Below, piece after piece: positions 20,801 to 33,930 of a stretch of 64,000 nt of DNA. The notes below the pieces were generated by a model. That model had not been told where the DNA came from. It did not search any database and saw nothing but the letters and a program-made list of their open reading frames with translations. Position 1 is the first letter of the stretch. Every line of letters begins with the position of its first letter. Source of the stretch: Sistotremastrum niveocremeum HHB9708 (taxonomy: Eukaryota; Basidiomycota; Agaricomycetes; Sistotremastrales; Sistotremastraceae); contig KV419394.1 of assembly GCA_001630475.1 (NCBI GenBank), positions 248,001 through 312,000 on the forward strand, given 5' to 3'. The translations under genes and the position numbers were made by a program.

Positions 20801-22180
20801 ATTGATAGGAGCAGGGTGACAGTGGACGGGAGACCTTCGGGGACCCAGGCGACGAGAATAGATACGGCGAAAGTGACGGTTTGGGCAGGGCTGCCCTTGT
20901 ATACAGTCGTAACTCCCACAATCAAGAATATGATGGCCATGGAGATCGCCACTGTGGAAACAGTCCCAACGAACGATGAACTGAACAAAGAATATCAATG
21001 TCGGTTCAAGGAATTAAAGTTCGACGGACACGCACATTTCTCGAGCCAAAGGCGATTTGTTTCCAGTCTCCCCACCAGTCAATGCAGCGATCTGCCCGAT
21101 GAGGGTCTTGTCACCTGTGCGTACGACGACACCCCATCCTTCACCAGACACGATAAGGGTTGAATTGAACACCTGGCAAAAGGCAGCGAAACGAAAACGT
21201 AAACAAGGGTCCGATAGCACTCAAGGCGCCTCGAGAAAAAACATACAAGGTTTTCGGCTTCTACCGGTCTGACGTCATGACCGTCGACGCAGAAGCGGCG
21301 TTCCTGAGGTTCACTCTCGCCTGTCAAGCTGCTATTGTCGACTTTGAGGTCGTTGGCCCAGAACACGACAAGATCTGCCGGTGCCTTGTCTCCCATTCTG
21401 ATGAGGACGATATCACCCTTGACCAAGGTGGCGGCTGGGATGTTGGTGATGTTGCCTTCGCGGAGAACTCGGCACGTAGGCGGAATCATGGCGAGGAAGC
21501 TGGCAAGGATGGCTTCGGATTTCTGCAACTGATAAAATTCGATAGCAGCGTTGAGGAACGCCACACCAATCAAGATGCCACCAAGATATTCGTTAGCCTT
21601 GTTCTGATGGAATTGGACGCCGAGAAGGATGTATTCCAATACACCGGACGCAATGAGAATGATGTTGAAAAGATTCAACAGACATCCCAGATACTGTAGA
21701 TTACAAGCACATGGTTAGTATCTTCGCGGGTGCAATGTGGAAGGATTTCACCCGTTCGAAAGCGGACTTCTTCTTGGGAGGCGTCAAGATGTTCTTGCCG
21801 TCTCTGTCCAGCCTGAGTTTCGCCTCATGCTCGCCCAGACCATTCGACGAAGCAGGAGTCTTGAAGTCGATGTCCGTATCAAGCGCCTCTGCCAGCTTAG
21901 CGCTCGGCAAGCGATGCTCAGAGATATCAACTTTATCGAGTCCTTCGCGTTCGACCTTGGCCTTTTTAGAGGCTTCGAGCTCGTCGTAACCAGCTGCAGC
22001 CAGGTCCCGTTCTTCCTTGGTTATCTCGCGACGCATTTCGATGCCAGTGGCGACGTGACGAATTTTCCCTGTTTCGTGTTTCTCGAAAACGATGCCATGG
22101 GGCCGACCGACGTTGTGGAGATCGTCCCCTGGGACTTTCTCCCCAGAATCGAGGCCAGCTTCAAGATCGTGCTCTGACAT
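17856..22180 (-). CDS. P-type cation ATPase, Na+/K+-ATPase-like (type IIC), 17 exons
   Basis: Large ion pump, 1152 residues. Exons: 22180..21752, 21693..21247, 21172..21036, 20980..20359, 20291..19899, 19847..19685, 19630..19571, 19520..19484, 19430..19391, 19337..19088, 19035..19010, 18961..18895, 18847..18598, 18547..18450, 18394..18261, 18212..18102, 18050..17856; phases agree throughout. Seen: SSLTGESEP actuator motif near 257, [13 protein letters not shown] in M4, phosphorylation site [13 protein letters not shown] near 428, nucleotide-binding [18 protein letters not shown], hinge [11 protein letters not shown], and C-terminal membrane helices. The wording around PEGL and DKTGT ([21 protein letters not shown]) resembles animal Na+/K+- and H+/K+-ATPases rather than fungal ENA (IID) sodium pumps. 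Transported ion not determinable; no beta-subunit gene is seen nearby. An upstream in-frame ATG at 22453 exists, but MSEHDLEAG is the more natural start. Confidence 0.92.
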
Positions 22181-22767
22181 GAGCGATAGTTCGCGAGCGT
22201 AGGGACAAGAAGTGGAACGGAAGGGGGGAAAGATAGTGGCGCAAAAGACAAGGAAAGGGATAGTGGAACGGAAAGATATATGGTCCGACCATTGGTTGTG
22301 GGAGGATATGAAAATGGAAATGTGGAAGAAAGGAATATCATCTGCACGATCTGGAGAATTTTTGGGCTGCGGGAGATTAGCTGTTGGCAGTCTGCGAGGC
22401 GAACAAGTGGCTAAAACAGCGCGCAGACTTCCAGGCGGAACAAACAAGGCCAAAGTCGCCTAGACCGCCCCAGATCAGGAAATCAGTTTCTTTGTTTTAC
22501 GGATTTTTTGAGCTCCGATCGCTGTACGCATTTTCCGGCGAACAAAGGCCAGACGACGATACGTGCTTCCTGCTTGTACCGAGTATTCTCCCAAAATTCT
22601 TGCATGCAACATACAAAGCAATCTTTTCATTTCGTAACTGTTGTAACGGTCGACACACGTGGTTGGCAGCTTTAGAGTGCGTACCGTTCATTTCCGTCAA
22701 ACTGCTCGAGTTCTCCGTGTCCGTGTCCGTCGCCTCATCCGGAAGCCAACGTGAAACATGTGTCCCA

Positions 22768-23671
22768 CTACCGGTACCATCCGCTCAGCCTGTAGACGCT
22801 CTCATATCTTTCCGAGAGAGTCCCAAGCACCATCAGCCGCTCTGATGTTATGGCTGCCAGTCCACAGAGCACACTGACAGCGCACAATCCCGCGATGAAG
22901 CGCCTGCGTCTTCTGCTTGTCCCTGTCACTGTCGTCACGACCGCAGCCTTCCCCATCGGTTCCACTCTACTCCCCCATATCCTCCGGATAAGAAATCCCC
23001 ATCCTTCGCTCGCATGGATGATCGTGCAGCCAACAAGGGTCCCATACACGAGCCAGCTTCTTACTCCCCAGCTCCAGCCCTGGAACCCTACCTTGACGAA
23101 CTCATAGTCTAACTCGCCCGGTCCAAGGCTGTCGATCGGAGGTCCAGGCGTCATAGGGTAGAATCGATTCACGAGTGTGTGAATAGGCAGAAATATAAGA
23201 GGTGGATAGGCCGTGATTTGAAGTAAAGATAACCGTTTAAGTCCAGACCAGATCAGAGTTGTAGGTTTCCTCGTCTCCCTTTCGAGGTCCTCCGAGGCCT
23301 CGTGGTGTGTTGGTGTGAGAAGCAGTGCTCGTCTGAGTACTCCAGCCGCAACGTGTACGGCCAATGGTCCGAATACGAGCCATGGCTCCCCAAAGCTAGT
23401 TTGATAATACTCTCTGCCGAGCAACTGGAATCGCAACTCAATACATTGGCTCACTTCATTACTCATTGATTCCTGGAAGACTCACCATCACCTGCGACGC
23501 AGCCTCGGAACCCCCAACATTGGCTACTAATGGAGCTGAGAGATGAATCAATAGAAACGTCGAGAGAAAAGGGGTTGGGAGGAGCTGAAGACGTGATAAC
23601 ACGGGTAGCAGGGTCCTTTTAGTGGTGGCGAGAAGCGATGGCTTTGACTGGGACATGAGAGCAGTCGTCAC
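22768..23671 (-). CDS. MCP1: MCP1-like mitochondrial membrane protein
   Basis: Two exons, 23671..23486 and 23424..22768, intron of 61 bp; 280 residues with several membrane segments. Seen: an N-terminal basic stretch, LLPTPFLSTFLLIHLSAPLV, the FGEPWLVFGPLAVHVAAGVLRR block with its conserved histidine, HTLVNRFYPMTPGPPI, and a final helix RFIAGLCAVSVLCGLAAI. This pattern (succinate dehydrogenase cytochrome b-like fold, DUF1691) matches yeast Mcp1, an outer-membrane protein linked to mitochondrial lipid homeostasis through Vps13. Function by family. An alternative start MSQSK five codons downstream is possible. Confidence 0.8.
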
Positions 23672-23780
23672 GGAGAGGACAAAGTTGACATCTATTTGTT
23701 GATTTCTCTACTTTTGGAATGATTTGTCATCATGACTGATAATCACATGTCTAGCTATTTTCTTTCGCCTGCTTGTAACC

Positions 23781-25079
23781 TCAAGCCAAATCCTGGGTGA
23801 GGACATAGCGATAACGGACAGAGCCGTTCTTCACTCCCTCAATGGCTTTTCCTGCCTCTTTCATTGGCAACTCCGTGATCCATGGCTTGATGTTCTTCTT
23901 CGCAGCAAGATCCAACATCTGCAGAGCTTCGACCTTGCTACCGATGTGACTTCCACCGAGTTTGCAGCCATTGTTGAGCAGATCGAATGCCATCATCGAT
24001 GGGAGGGGATCCTCGGGAAGACCGACGGTGATGAAGCTACCATGCACCCAAAGCATCGAGAGATATTCTTGGATAGGCATGTTCTTCGCGTTGGAGGTAG
24101 AGACGATAAGGTCCAAAGTGTTGGCGTACGACTTGGCAAAGCCCTCCTGTAAGCCATTCATCGTGAGCACGCGGTTATCTATGCATGAACGATAACCATG
24201 CAGGACTTACGGCACTAGTATTGATGTAATGATCGGCGCCCATCTTCTTCGCATCACCTTCCTTGTTTGCGCTGTGGCTGAAAACATACACTTCCGCTCC
24301 CAGCGCCTTGGCGAACAAAAGTGCATAATGGCCAAGTCCTCCAAGACCGACGACACCGACTTTCTTGCCAGGTCCACACCCATTGCGGATCAAGGGTGAG
24401 AACACGGTCAATCCAGCACACAACATTGAGCAGGCATGTCTGCTTTCGACTTCATCCGGAATAGGGAAGACGAATTGGGTATGGGCGATGATGCCTGTCG
24501 AATAACCTCCCATTGTCTTGATGCCGTCGGCGAATTTCGAGCCATAGGTATGGATCATGCCGGGGCAGTAGTTCTCATTGTCGGTTTTGCAGGCACGGCA
24601 GTCCATACAAGAGAGACATTGAGCACCAACACCGGCACGGTCGCCGACTTTAAGATCCTTTACGTTCTTGCCGACGCGAGTGACCTTGCCGACAATTTCG
24701 TGACTGAATACAAGCGATCGAAAAGATAAGACCCGAGGGTAAATACTATTCAAGATGCCGAATGGACGTACCCAACAATCAAAGGCAATTCTGGTTCTCC
24801 CCATCCGCCGGTGACGGTGTGAACATCGGAACCGCAAACGCTATTGTGCTCATATGAGGCAAGTATTCGATAAAACCTTACAAGGTAAACACGCACCCGC
24901 AGTGACTGATGGCGATTTCGACATCATCCTCTGTAAAGGTCTTGGGTGTGAATGGGATGACTTCAAAGTCGGTGTAGTGCTTGGTATCTGATGATCGGGT
25001 AGATTAGATCGAATTCATTTCGTCATAGAAGACAATTGCAGCGCGACCGACCCTTGATGGCATATCCTTTGAATTCCAT
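23781..25079 (-). CDS. Zinc-dependent alcohol dehydrogenase, cinnamyl-alcohol/ADH6 type
   Basis: Five exons, 25079..25052, 24987..24897, 24840..24772, 24703..24211, 24146..23781; 348 residues. Medium-chain dehydrogenase: catalytic zinc cysteine in HCGVCGSDVHT, GHEIVGKV, the structural zinc cluster SCMDCRACKTDNENYC, and Rossmann loop GVVGLGGLGHYALLFAKALG. The following VYVFSHSANKEG has serines where NAD enzymes have an acidic residue, pointing to NADP(H). In wood- or litter-decay fungi such enzymes reduce aromatic and aliphatic aldehydes; the exact substrate is not readable. The last intron (64 bp) contains an earlier AG that would break the frame; the acceptor before EGFAKSYANT keeps it. Confidence 0.9.
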
Positions 25080-25677
25080 GGCTTACTGCTTGTTCAGAGA
25101 CACTTGGTGATGATGATAAGAGCGAGAAAGAGACGTGGCAAGGAAGAGCGATAAAAAAGTTGGCTGGATCGACGATCGGGCCGGCCGGGGACTTACAAAT
25201 ATTCTGGAAGACGGAGAGACGGAAGAGGCAGAACCGGTCTACGTCATGGCGTGGCAACGTCATAATTAAAGTCTTCCTTGTTTTGTTGGCGGTCTCGAGT
25301 CTGAAAAACTGATGTGGCTGCAAGATAGCGCCGGATGGGATCATGGTGATGAATACTGGTTGAATACTGGAGTATCCCAAGTATCCTACCCGTGCGATCT
25401 GTGGCAATATTCATGAGTCAGGTCTATCGGACAAATCGAAATCTGCACCTCACGCGTTCGATCAGGGAAGCAGAGCAGCGATAAAGAAATCACGGAGAAA
25501 ATACTGGTTAAAGGTTGAGATAGGCCAGGCTAGCACTGACTCGGGTGATAACGCTTAGGCGCCCACGCGTCGCCATTGTTCGTTTTTGAGATCCGTCCTC
25601 CGACTCGTACGTATAACTAGTACTAATCCATCCATCTCCCTTCCTTATCCCCACCACCACTCACTCACTTCATCGAC

Positions 25678-25968
25678 ATGGCTGCCAACCCAACCATCTC
25701 TGACTACGCGTCCAACGTCTTCCTCACCATCTCGCTCCGCTCCACCTCCCCATATATCAAAAAACCCTCCTCCATTGCCACAGTACACGCTTCCATGACT
25801 TATCATGGCACCGCCGGAGAGCTGCAGGACGTTCTCGTCTGCAGCGTGCCGCGGAAAGAGTGGCCCAACGTGAAGCAGGATATCATGTCGGGCCTCAGTC
25901 GCACAGGCAGCGTCACCGGTGTTGAGGTTCAGGAGCCTAAACATCGTTTCAAGAGGGATGACCTATGA
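25678..25968 (+). CDS. Small hypothetical protein, 96 residues
   Basis: Intronless frame with a good start context (GACATGGCT) and alternating hydrophobic and polar residues typical of a folded protein: VFLTISLRS, SIATVHASMTYHG, LVCSVPRKEWPNVKQDI, GVEVQEPKHRFKRDDL. No signal peptide or membrane segment. I do not recognise the family. It is divergent from the alcohol dehydrogenase and convergent with the AhpD-like gene, 148 bp from its stop. Confidence 0.55.
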   Translation: MAANPTISDYASNVFLTISLRSTSPYIKKPSSIATVHASMTYHGTAGELQDVLVCSVPRKEWPNVKQDIMSGLSRTGSVTGVEVQEPKHRFKRDDL

Positions 25969-26116
25969 GGCCACCTCCTCTCCATCTTTCCGTTTCTTTT
26001 TCCACCAGATCATCGTTTCCCCGAGTCCGTTGTCGCTCTATTTGCAGCACGATACCCTACGTCCAGCTTTCCACCCCTAATATTTCTTGCTCTCCTCATC
26101 CATTTCCTCGCTCTCG

Positions 26117-26999
26117 TCATTCCTCTCCAGCATCCACTTTCTCGACGCTCGGCACCTCGAATCTCCTCACGACCCCTGCATGGTCAGCTACCTCTATCGC
26201 CATTCTGCGAACAGCCCGCACTTCCCCTTCGCTCGCCCCATTCCGCAGAGCACCGTCCAAATGCCACCTAATCTGCAGCGGCGTATCGCCAGCGATGAGC
26301 GCAGCTATAAGCACGAAGCTGGTCTCTATGTCTTGTAGAACATCTGTGCAGCTGTACACCATTCCGTAGCCCACCATCATGGAGAACGCTCCCATATCGG
26401 GGTAGATCTGCGAAAGTAACCCGTCCACCGTAGTGGCGCTCGATCCATAGATTTGCCTGAACAAGGTTTCACCATTTTTCGCAAATTGCCCCGGGGGCTG
26501 ATTAAAATCGCTAAGAAAGGGAGGCCCCGGTCGTCAGTCGATGAAGATTCTCGTGTCGAATAGTTTGCAGTTTGTACGTATACACACCGTAATGGCTTTG
26601 TATCTTTGAAATGTTCTGGCATCACAACATCCAATTCCCTCAGTGCATTAATTGTCTATATGTGAACGGAAGAAGCCAGATTAGGACGACATGTTGAGAG
26701 GCGCGCAGATCATTAAGTCGGCCTACCTTGGCATAGCCACTCAACAAGCCGCCCTTAAAGAGCGCCTCCCTCAAAATCTTTGCCAATGTAAATGTTAATT
26801 CACTGGAGTCGGCATCTGATCGTGGATCTGACTCCAGTTGCTGCCGCGCGTGCTCAAAGACACGCGGCACGCCCTCGGGACGATTTGCCGTGCAGAGGCC
26901 GACCACAGCTATGATCGGCCAAGGATTTCGACGCTGTGAATCAGAGGGCCACATATTCTTCAAGTGAGTCAAAAATTCAGAAGATGCTATCGACGACAT
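26117..26999 (-). CDS. AhpD-like / carboxymuconolactone-decarboxylase-fold protein
   Basis: Three exons, 26999..26727, 26655..26588, 26510..26117; 244 residues. The C-terminal part reads FNQPPGQFAKNGETLFRQIY, then SQIYPDMGAFSMMVGYGMVY, then ETSFVLIAALIAGDTPLQIR and GALRNGASEGEVRAVRRMA, the order seen in the all-helical AhpD/CMD fold. The CxxC pair of true AhpD peroxidase partners is not present (a single Cys in MVYSCTDVL), so disulfide reductase activity is unlikely. Fungal relatives are often annotated as AhpD-like or mtDNA-inheritance-like proteins of unknown reaction. Start MSSIASSEFL is the first ATG in frame. Confidence 0.7.
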
Positions 27000-28207
27000 G
27001 TCGGAAGATAGTCGTGGAGTCGACAGACTGCTATAGCGAGGGTGTGTGATGCGTTTAATCGATAATCTAGTTTCGTCATAAGCAACGTTTTCGCCTCTTG
27101 TTCGGATACGGGATTGAGAACCTGTTTATCAAACCTCGTACGCATGTCATGCCCAAACAGGAGATTATTGCGTTTCAGCTTGAAACCTAAGCAAAAGATG
27201 TTACTGTGGATAGGGCAATTTTCGGAAGTATCTGGTAGAGGCCGATGGTCCGACGAGAAGAGAGTTCTGCTACAGGTGGCTGCAGAAGACTTCTGAAACT
27301 GACACAGCAACGTGTCGTAAATCGGTCGCCAAAATCCGCAGGACCCTGACGGCTGGCGACTAGCGAGAGCTTTAGCGAGGCCACTCAAAGCAAAAACAGA
27401 GGAGTCAAGATCGATCGCGGCACTCCGAAGCCCCGCCATGGGTCTGATAAACCGTGGACGATAGCCGACCAGGTACGAGACAGGGCGAAACACCGAAGAG
27501 CTCGGGGATCAAGACCACATGAATGCCGGAAGTCTTGGTGAAGATTTTGGGGTGATCCAAGGGTCGGAGAATTTCGGAATTGAGCTCAAGTCTGTTACCA
27601 TGATTCCGCGAGTATGACGACGTGGGTTTCAGATCATCAGTTGATGCAAGACTCGATGATCCACGCTGATGAGCTCAGTGTGATCCGAGTCGGGATTATC
27701 CTCGAGATATTTCATTTTCTTTGAGATTATACATCGGAATTTGGGGTATACAGGGTACTGTCCTCATGGTGCATGCTCAGTTAAATGGCTCATATTGATC
27801 ATTGATTCATCGCCTGCGCCCAGACGGGTGAGTTTATCACTCAGCCTAGAACAAACACGTTTCCAGGATAAGAAGAGCGCAAGTGAGGATGAATTTTGGA
27901 CCAGATACTGTAGTGTTTTTGACAGTCAAGTGGCAGAGCATTGAAGGTTCAGAACTGACTCTTGGAGTCCTTGGTCGAACGGAATACAGTAAGTTGGTCA
28001 AACCTCGCGTCACGGTTTGTCACGGTTTGTCACGGTTCGTTGACGCGTTGCTCTCATCACGTGCCTGAACATTCTTATCGAAATCCGAAATTTCAAATCG
28101 CAAACTCAAGATTGACATTCCGAGTTCTCAACTTATATAATACACAAGTGCCCCTTCAAGTTTAAAATGAGAGAGACGCGTTCAATATATCTCGTCCCTG
28201 ATCCAGT
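27000..28207. other. Intergenic, no secure gene
   Basis: A minus-strand frame from about 27439 to 26987 is open (starting MAGLRSAAIDLDSSVFALSG) but overlaps the start of the AhpD-like gene and shows no domain. The interval should hold the AhpD-like promoter and the 3' end of the F-box gene; a small direct repeat is listed separately. Confidence 0.35.
28009..28038 (+). repeat. Three tandem copies of a 10-bp unit
   Basis: GTCACGGTTT occurs at 28009..28018 and 28019..28028, with a one-base variant at 28029..28038. A small minisatellite in intergenic DNA, about 170 bp beyond the stop codon of the minus-strand F-box gene. Confidence 0.85.
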
Positions 28208-29797
28208 TTACCAACCCTGCCCCCTGCTCAAGAAATGTCGTGTGCCTAAGAGAAGTGTTCCGACTTGAGACGACAGTCTCGCTAGGTCTGTGTCGCAAAT
28301 GGTGGTCACTTTATCCAATCTCAGGGTGACAATCGGATACCCTTCAATTCTTCGGCCCTCAAGAAAAACGCTTAGTTGCTTGCAATCGACATACACCTGT
28401 GACAGTGAAAGGGTATCCAGGCATCTGAAAACACTGCCGAACTCCACAGCTTCGTACAGTGGCTCCACGGGAACTCTCCGGCAATGAATGTATCTCAAGT
28501 TTGGAAACACTTGGTCCAGAGCTTCCCATGGGTAGCTGGGGCCGTTGACGGTTTCGGGACGATCAACAATGTTCAGTTGCTTTGTGCCCCTAAATCTTGG
28601 ATCGGAGCAGGAGTTCAAACCCGTTGGCCAGAAATCATTGGATGAAATGGCAAATTTCATCACCAACTTATCACCCAGTCCACTTTCGCCTCTAAGAGAC
28701 AATGCAGCGTCCGATGCCGAGTCCCAAGCTATGGTCATGCACCGGACCCCCGAGATCAGCCGCTCGAAGGGAGGAGGTTGGCTATGGGGAAGAGGAGAAG
28801 GAGGGTTAATCATCTCTACCATAAGCCTTGTCGAAGCAGGGAATGTGACATTCTCGAAAAAGGCGTCATGCCAATAAGTGACGCGGGCGCGATCAGTCCA
28901 CTCGACTAGCTCAAGGTATTGGAGTTTGTCCAATCTCACTGGCGACGAAACAGGTAGTTCCGCTGTTTTCAGGTAAAGATGTAGAAGCTGAGGGCAGCCT
29001 CTCAAAGCATCACAGAGTCTGGCCTTGAATTCGCTAACCCCCACTCTGACACTTATTTTGATGACCAGCAAGGATGACATCGGCATTATCAATTCCGGCC
29101 GGAAGGGGCGGTCAAGTCTCAGAGATTTGAGACGGGGATAGTCTTCTTCCATGAAGGAGACGTCCTGGAATGGGGGAAGCTGTCTGTATGGGTAAGAGAT
29201 ATAAAGACTCTCGAGTACAGGAAAGGGCCGTTTCAGATAATGATACCAGGAGCTTAGATCCATGTATCCATCAAAAATGAAGATGAGAGTATGAGTACGG
29301 CATGCGTGTCTCGCGGCAATGTCGAGTCTCAACGTAAGAGACTGCAAGTCGTTTTCTGTTGGTTGGAGATCGTTAATGTCTGCATAGAAGTGCAGATGGA
29401 GAAGAGATGTTTTCGACATCTCCAAAGACATCTCAATTATCTGAGTTGTCCACCTAAGATCTATCCATGACCACAAGCGTGGTGTCTGCTGTGCAATATC
29501 TCGCCAGCGAGAACACCTTGAGTCGTAGAATTAGAATATCCCACTCACGCGCAATGATCGAGAGACTCACACAAGGGATGCTGTGATACCAGCCGGTCTT
29601 GTTATCTCCCATTCGAGGCAAAGAATTGACGATACCACTCTAGTTCGTGTAGAGGTCTGTGGACCTGGCACTGGCAGCTCTATGTCTCGCCACCAGACGA
29701 AGATCTCTGACAGCAACTCTGCTGGGAGCCTATCAAAGCTTTTGGCACCATGGATGAGCACGAGAGAGTTCATTTGAGCAAATAGGTGGGCGGTCAT
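28208..29797 (-). CDS. F-box protein with leucine-rich-like C-terminal region (F-box A)
   Basis: Two exons, 29797..29571 and 29516..28208; 511 residues. The F-box begins near residue 23 (FDRLPAELLSEIFVWWRDIE) and continues across the intron into CSRWRDIAQQTPRLWSWIDL, the usual basidiomycete pattern. The rest is a long run of imperfect leucine-rich segments (LKSLRLDRP, LHLYLKTAELP, LDTLSLSQVYV). F-box proteins join a target to an SCF ubiquitin ligase through Skp1; the target is unknown. The intron splits a valine codon in phase 2, exactly as in the two F-box genes at the far end of the window. Confidence 0.85.
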
Positions 29798-30322
29798 TCC
29801 ACTTCACGATGAGTACGAGCCGAGTGGTGAGTGTTGAAACTTGGGAAGCCAATAATTGAAACCCCGCCAACTATTGCCCGTCAGCATGCAACTCAGGTTA
29901 ACTGATCATGTTGCCCAGGCCTGCCGCGCACGGTACCGGTGGTTTTTTGATATCCATCGCTCGGAGACAGTTGGCTATTCGCCCTGACGGATCGTTCGCC
30001 TCCCCATACACATCAGTAGAGAAGCAAACGATGGATCATTCATCAACATCGGATTAATAATATTTATATTGCAAGTGAACCTCCAGCCCCCTACTAATAT
30101 GATAAGTAGTATTATGACTAGTCCAATGTGCTCAGAGATGAGTTCGGCGGGCCCATTTGAGACAATTCTGGATGTCACGCAACTTCAGATGATCATCTCT
30201 AAATATACGATGTCACCCAGTATCATGAAGTACATCCAAACTTATGCATCGCAGCCTAATACATACAATACTCATGCAGGAAGGGAAGAAATATAAGGAC
30301 AGTGACACGAAGAGGTAGTCGC
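29798..30322. other. Intergenic between F-box A and RAB11
   Basis: About 525 bp. Short frames on both strands (one minus-strand frame with IGLVIILLIILVGGW) have no family match or good start context. No gene called. Confidence 0.35.
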
Positions 30323-31423
<1,101 letters not shown>

Positions 31424-31788
31424 TGTGATGTTGAATGTTGGTGGACGGAGCAGTGAGGTGGACGAAGCAGGTAATTATCGGAGTTTGAAGAGTAAACCCA
31501 AATCATGATTCTTGTCCTGATGATCTTTGGTTCTGGCATCACCGTATCCAGTGGTTATAAATCGTTTCAGGTCCATCTAATGCCACTAGCTCTATTGGTC
31601 CGGGTCGTGAATAAATGGTCATAGCAAACTCGTGCGCAAACGGGTTCGATTTTCAGCTTTCAAATCCCGCCAGCGAGTTCTTTCAGTTCTTTCTGGCAAC
31701 CAAGCAAAAAAAGACAGAAGAACCTTCGTAATCATCCAACGTGTATCTACTATCTCGCTTGACATCTTCGCTACGCATAGTTTGTCGC

Positions 31789-33173
31789 ATGCCACTGCAA
31801 GGGCGCGTGAGCGAATACAATGTCTCGGTGACTCTGTATGAACCTGAATCTGGGAGATCCACTCGTTCCTCGCTCCGAAAGAAACATTCCGTGGAAATTG
31901 CTGATTTGGAAGATGTGGTTATTGGACAAGCAGAGTCGTCCCATGCGTCGACGTCTCTTGAGGTCGTTGAAGAGGTTTCGCCATCCCGTAAAAGAAAGCG
32001 AAGTGAAGGAGCCAGTACGCCAACCCGAAAATCCAAGAGCTTGAAGGCTGCTCGCGTTGTCGCCCATCCTGCTCCTCCAAAATGGGAAGAAACATACTCC
32101 GAGATCAAGCGCATGAGGGAAACAATGGTGGCTCCTGTTGATACGATGGGATGCGATAGATTGGGCGACGAGGAGCCTGAGCCGAAGGTGAGTTTGACCT
32201 TTAAATACATAACTGTCCCGCGCTTCACTTTTGACTCTTCTTAGAACCAGCGTTTCACAACGCTCATCTCCTTGATGCTGTCTTCCCAGACTAAGGATGA
32301 GGTGACTGCCGCTGCAATTCAGAAATTACGAGCCAGTCTTGGCGGCCAGCTATCTGTCGAGAATATACTGAAGGCCCCGGAGTCAGATATTCAGGAAGCT
32401 ATCTGCAAGGTTGGATTTTGGCGGCGCAAATCCGGGTATGTCATACTGCCTGGCACCAATTTGTCTTTCACCTAGTGTGCATGTAGATATATCAAGCAGA
32501 CAGCAGCAATACTGTTGGAAAAATTTGAATCTGATGTCCCGAAGACCATTGAAGATCTTTGTTCGCTACCAGGCGTAGGACCTAAGATGGGCTACCTGTG
32601 CCTTCAGGCAGCATGGAATCTGTAAGCCCATCAGGCACGTTTGTCTCACCGTCCTGACTGCTGACACCCATGGTTCAGAAATCATGGTATTGGAGTTGAT
32701 GTCCATGTTCACCGGATCACAAATCGTTTGGGATGGCATAAACCTCCTACCAAAGATCCAGAAGATACAAGGTATTTCACTTCACCCCTGCTACATCCGT
32801 TTTCTGAAGGGAGAATCGTAGAATCAATCTCGAAAGTTGGCTACCCAAAGAACTTCATGGGGAAATCAACGCGATGCTGGTAGGATTTGGACAGGTATGT
32901 TCAAAATATTCTTCCATTCGGTCGAAGGTCTAATGACAATTCCAGGTGCTTTGCCTTCCGGTGAATCCTCGTTGTGACGCGTGCACACTTTCGACCAAGA
33001 AGTTATGTCCTAGCGCGCGACGTGTCGTGTCTCCTTCTAAGGCGAAAATAAGGACAGGAGTCGTCCTCAGTGCTAGTGACATCACTCAGAGTGCCACTGT
33101 CATCACCACCACTGCGACTGGTGGCAATTTGATGGACGAGCTTAAACTTGAACCTGTAGATGATCATACATGA
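31789..33173 (+). CDS. NTH1: Endonuclease III homologue (bifunctional DNA glycosylase/AP lyase)
   Basis: Six exons: 31789..32187, 32245..32435, 32487..32621, 32679..32771, 32822..32894, 32946..33173; 372 residues. Base-excision repair enzyme for oxidised pyrimidines. After a roughly 130-residue basic N-terminus with an NLS-like [10 protein letters not shown] come [14 protein letters not shown], the helix-hairpin-helix [11 protein letters not shown] containing the catalytic lysine, and [12 protein letters not shown] with the catalytic aspartate. The C-terminal iron-sulfur cysteines are [19 protein letters not shown], spacing x6, x2, x7, whereas the family norm is x6, x2, x5. The upstream frame lacks an ATG, so M at 31789 is the start; it may also allow mitochondrial import (first residues [10 protein letters not shown]). 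Confidence 0.93.
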
Positions 33174-33930
33174 AGAGAGCTCGAGATGGTCTCGAAATGT
33201 GCGCTTATGTCGCCCCTGGGTGTGCAAATGGCTCCAGCACAACATCGAAATACTATGTGGCATGTTCTGTCTCGCTTTCCACAAGCAATCATCTATTTGT
33301 TGGAACATGTGTACTTTAATGATAGAATCTATAAACGATCTTGAACGTCACTAAATTCAGTCCGGAGTCATTTATTGGAGGAGGACGTGGCCAAACACGG
33401 AACCAAACATTGGCCTCGACGCTCGCACTTCATCCGAATCTCGCGAGTGGATTCTCAACGCCAACTTGATTAAAGCTTCGGGAGTTGATTCAAGTCCCAG
33501 CTTCGGTCCCTTGAGAATCATTTGGACGTTGCAACTGTTCGTTGCAGCTTGTCAATGCTCTAAGCGCGCGCAACGAGCCCAATCCTGACACTCAGGGCTA
33601 ACACCACTCGGCGGTGAATAGATAGTTTCGTGGCGTCTACAACAACCTCTTGTTATATTGAATATTGCATTGAAGACCTCTCTTGGCGTCCTTACTTCTG
33701 TGAAAATTATCCCCAGTGTTACTTTCAATATTCGACGACTGCTTATATTCCGCGCCATTCACTTTGTGTTTCCTGGTGCGTTCAAGCGTGAATTTAAGAT
33801 TTCAACTTCTCACCTATTATTTGCAGAATTTTCCGCGATTTTCACCTCAGTTCCTTGACCTTCCTGCTCCTATCTTGTACCCCGCCTCGAATATTCTCTG
33901 CGTTATCGTCCAGCAACGTCATACGTCGCT
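33174..33930. other. Intergenic, NTH1 3' end and ADA3 promoter
   Basis: About 760 bp with no coding signal I can support. The 150 bp before ADA3 are pyrimidine-rich on the plus strand, as is common in basidiomycete promoters. Confidence 0.4.

Noticed and set aside
26987-27439. Minus-strand frame starting MAGLRSAAIDL
   Set aside because: Overlaps the start of the AhpD-like gene and cannot be joined to it in frame by clear splice sites; no domain.
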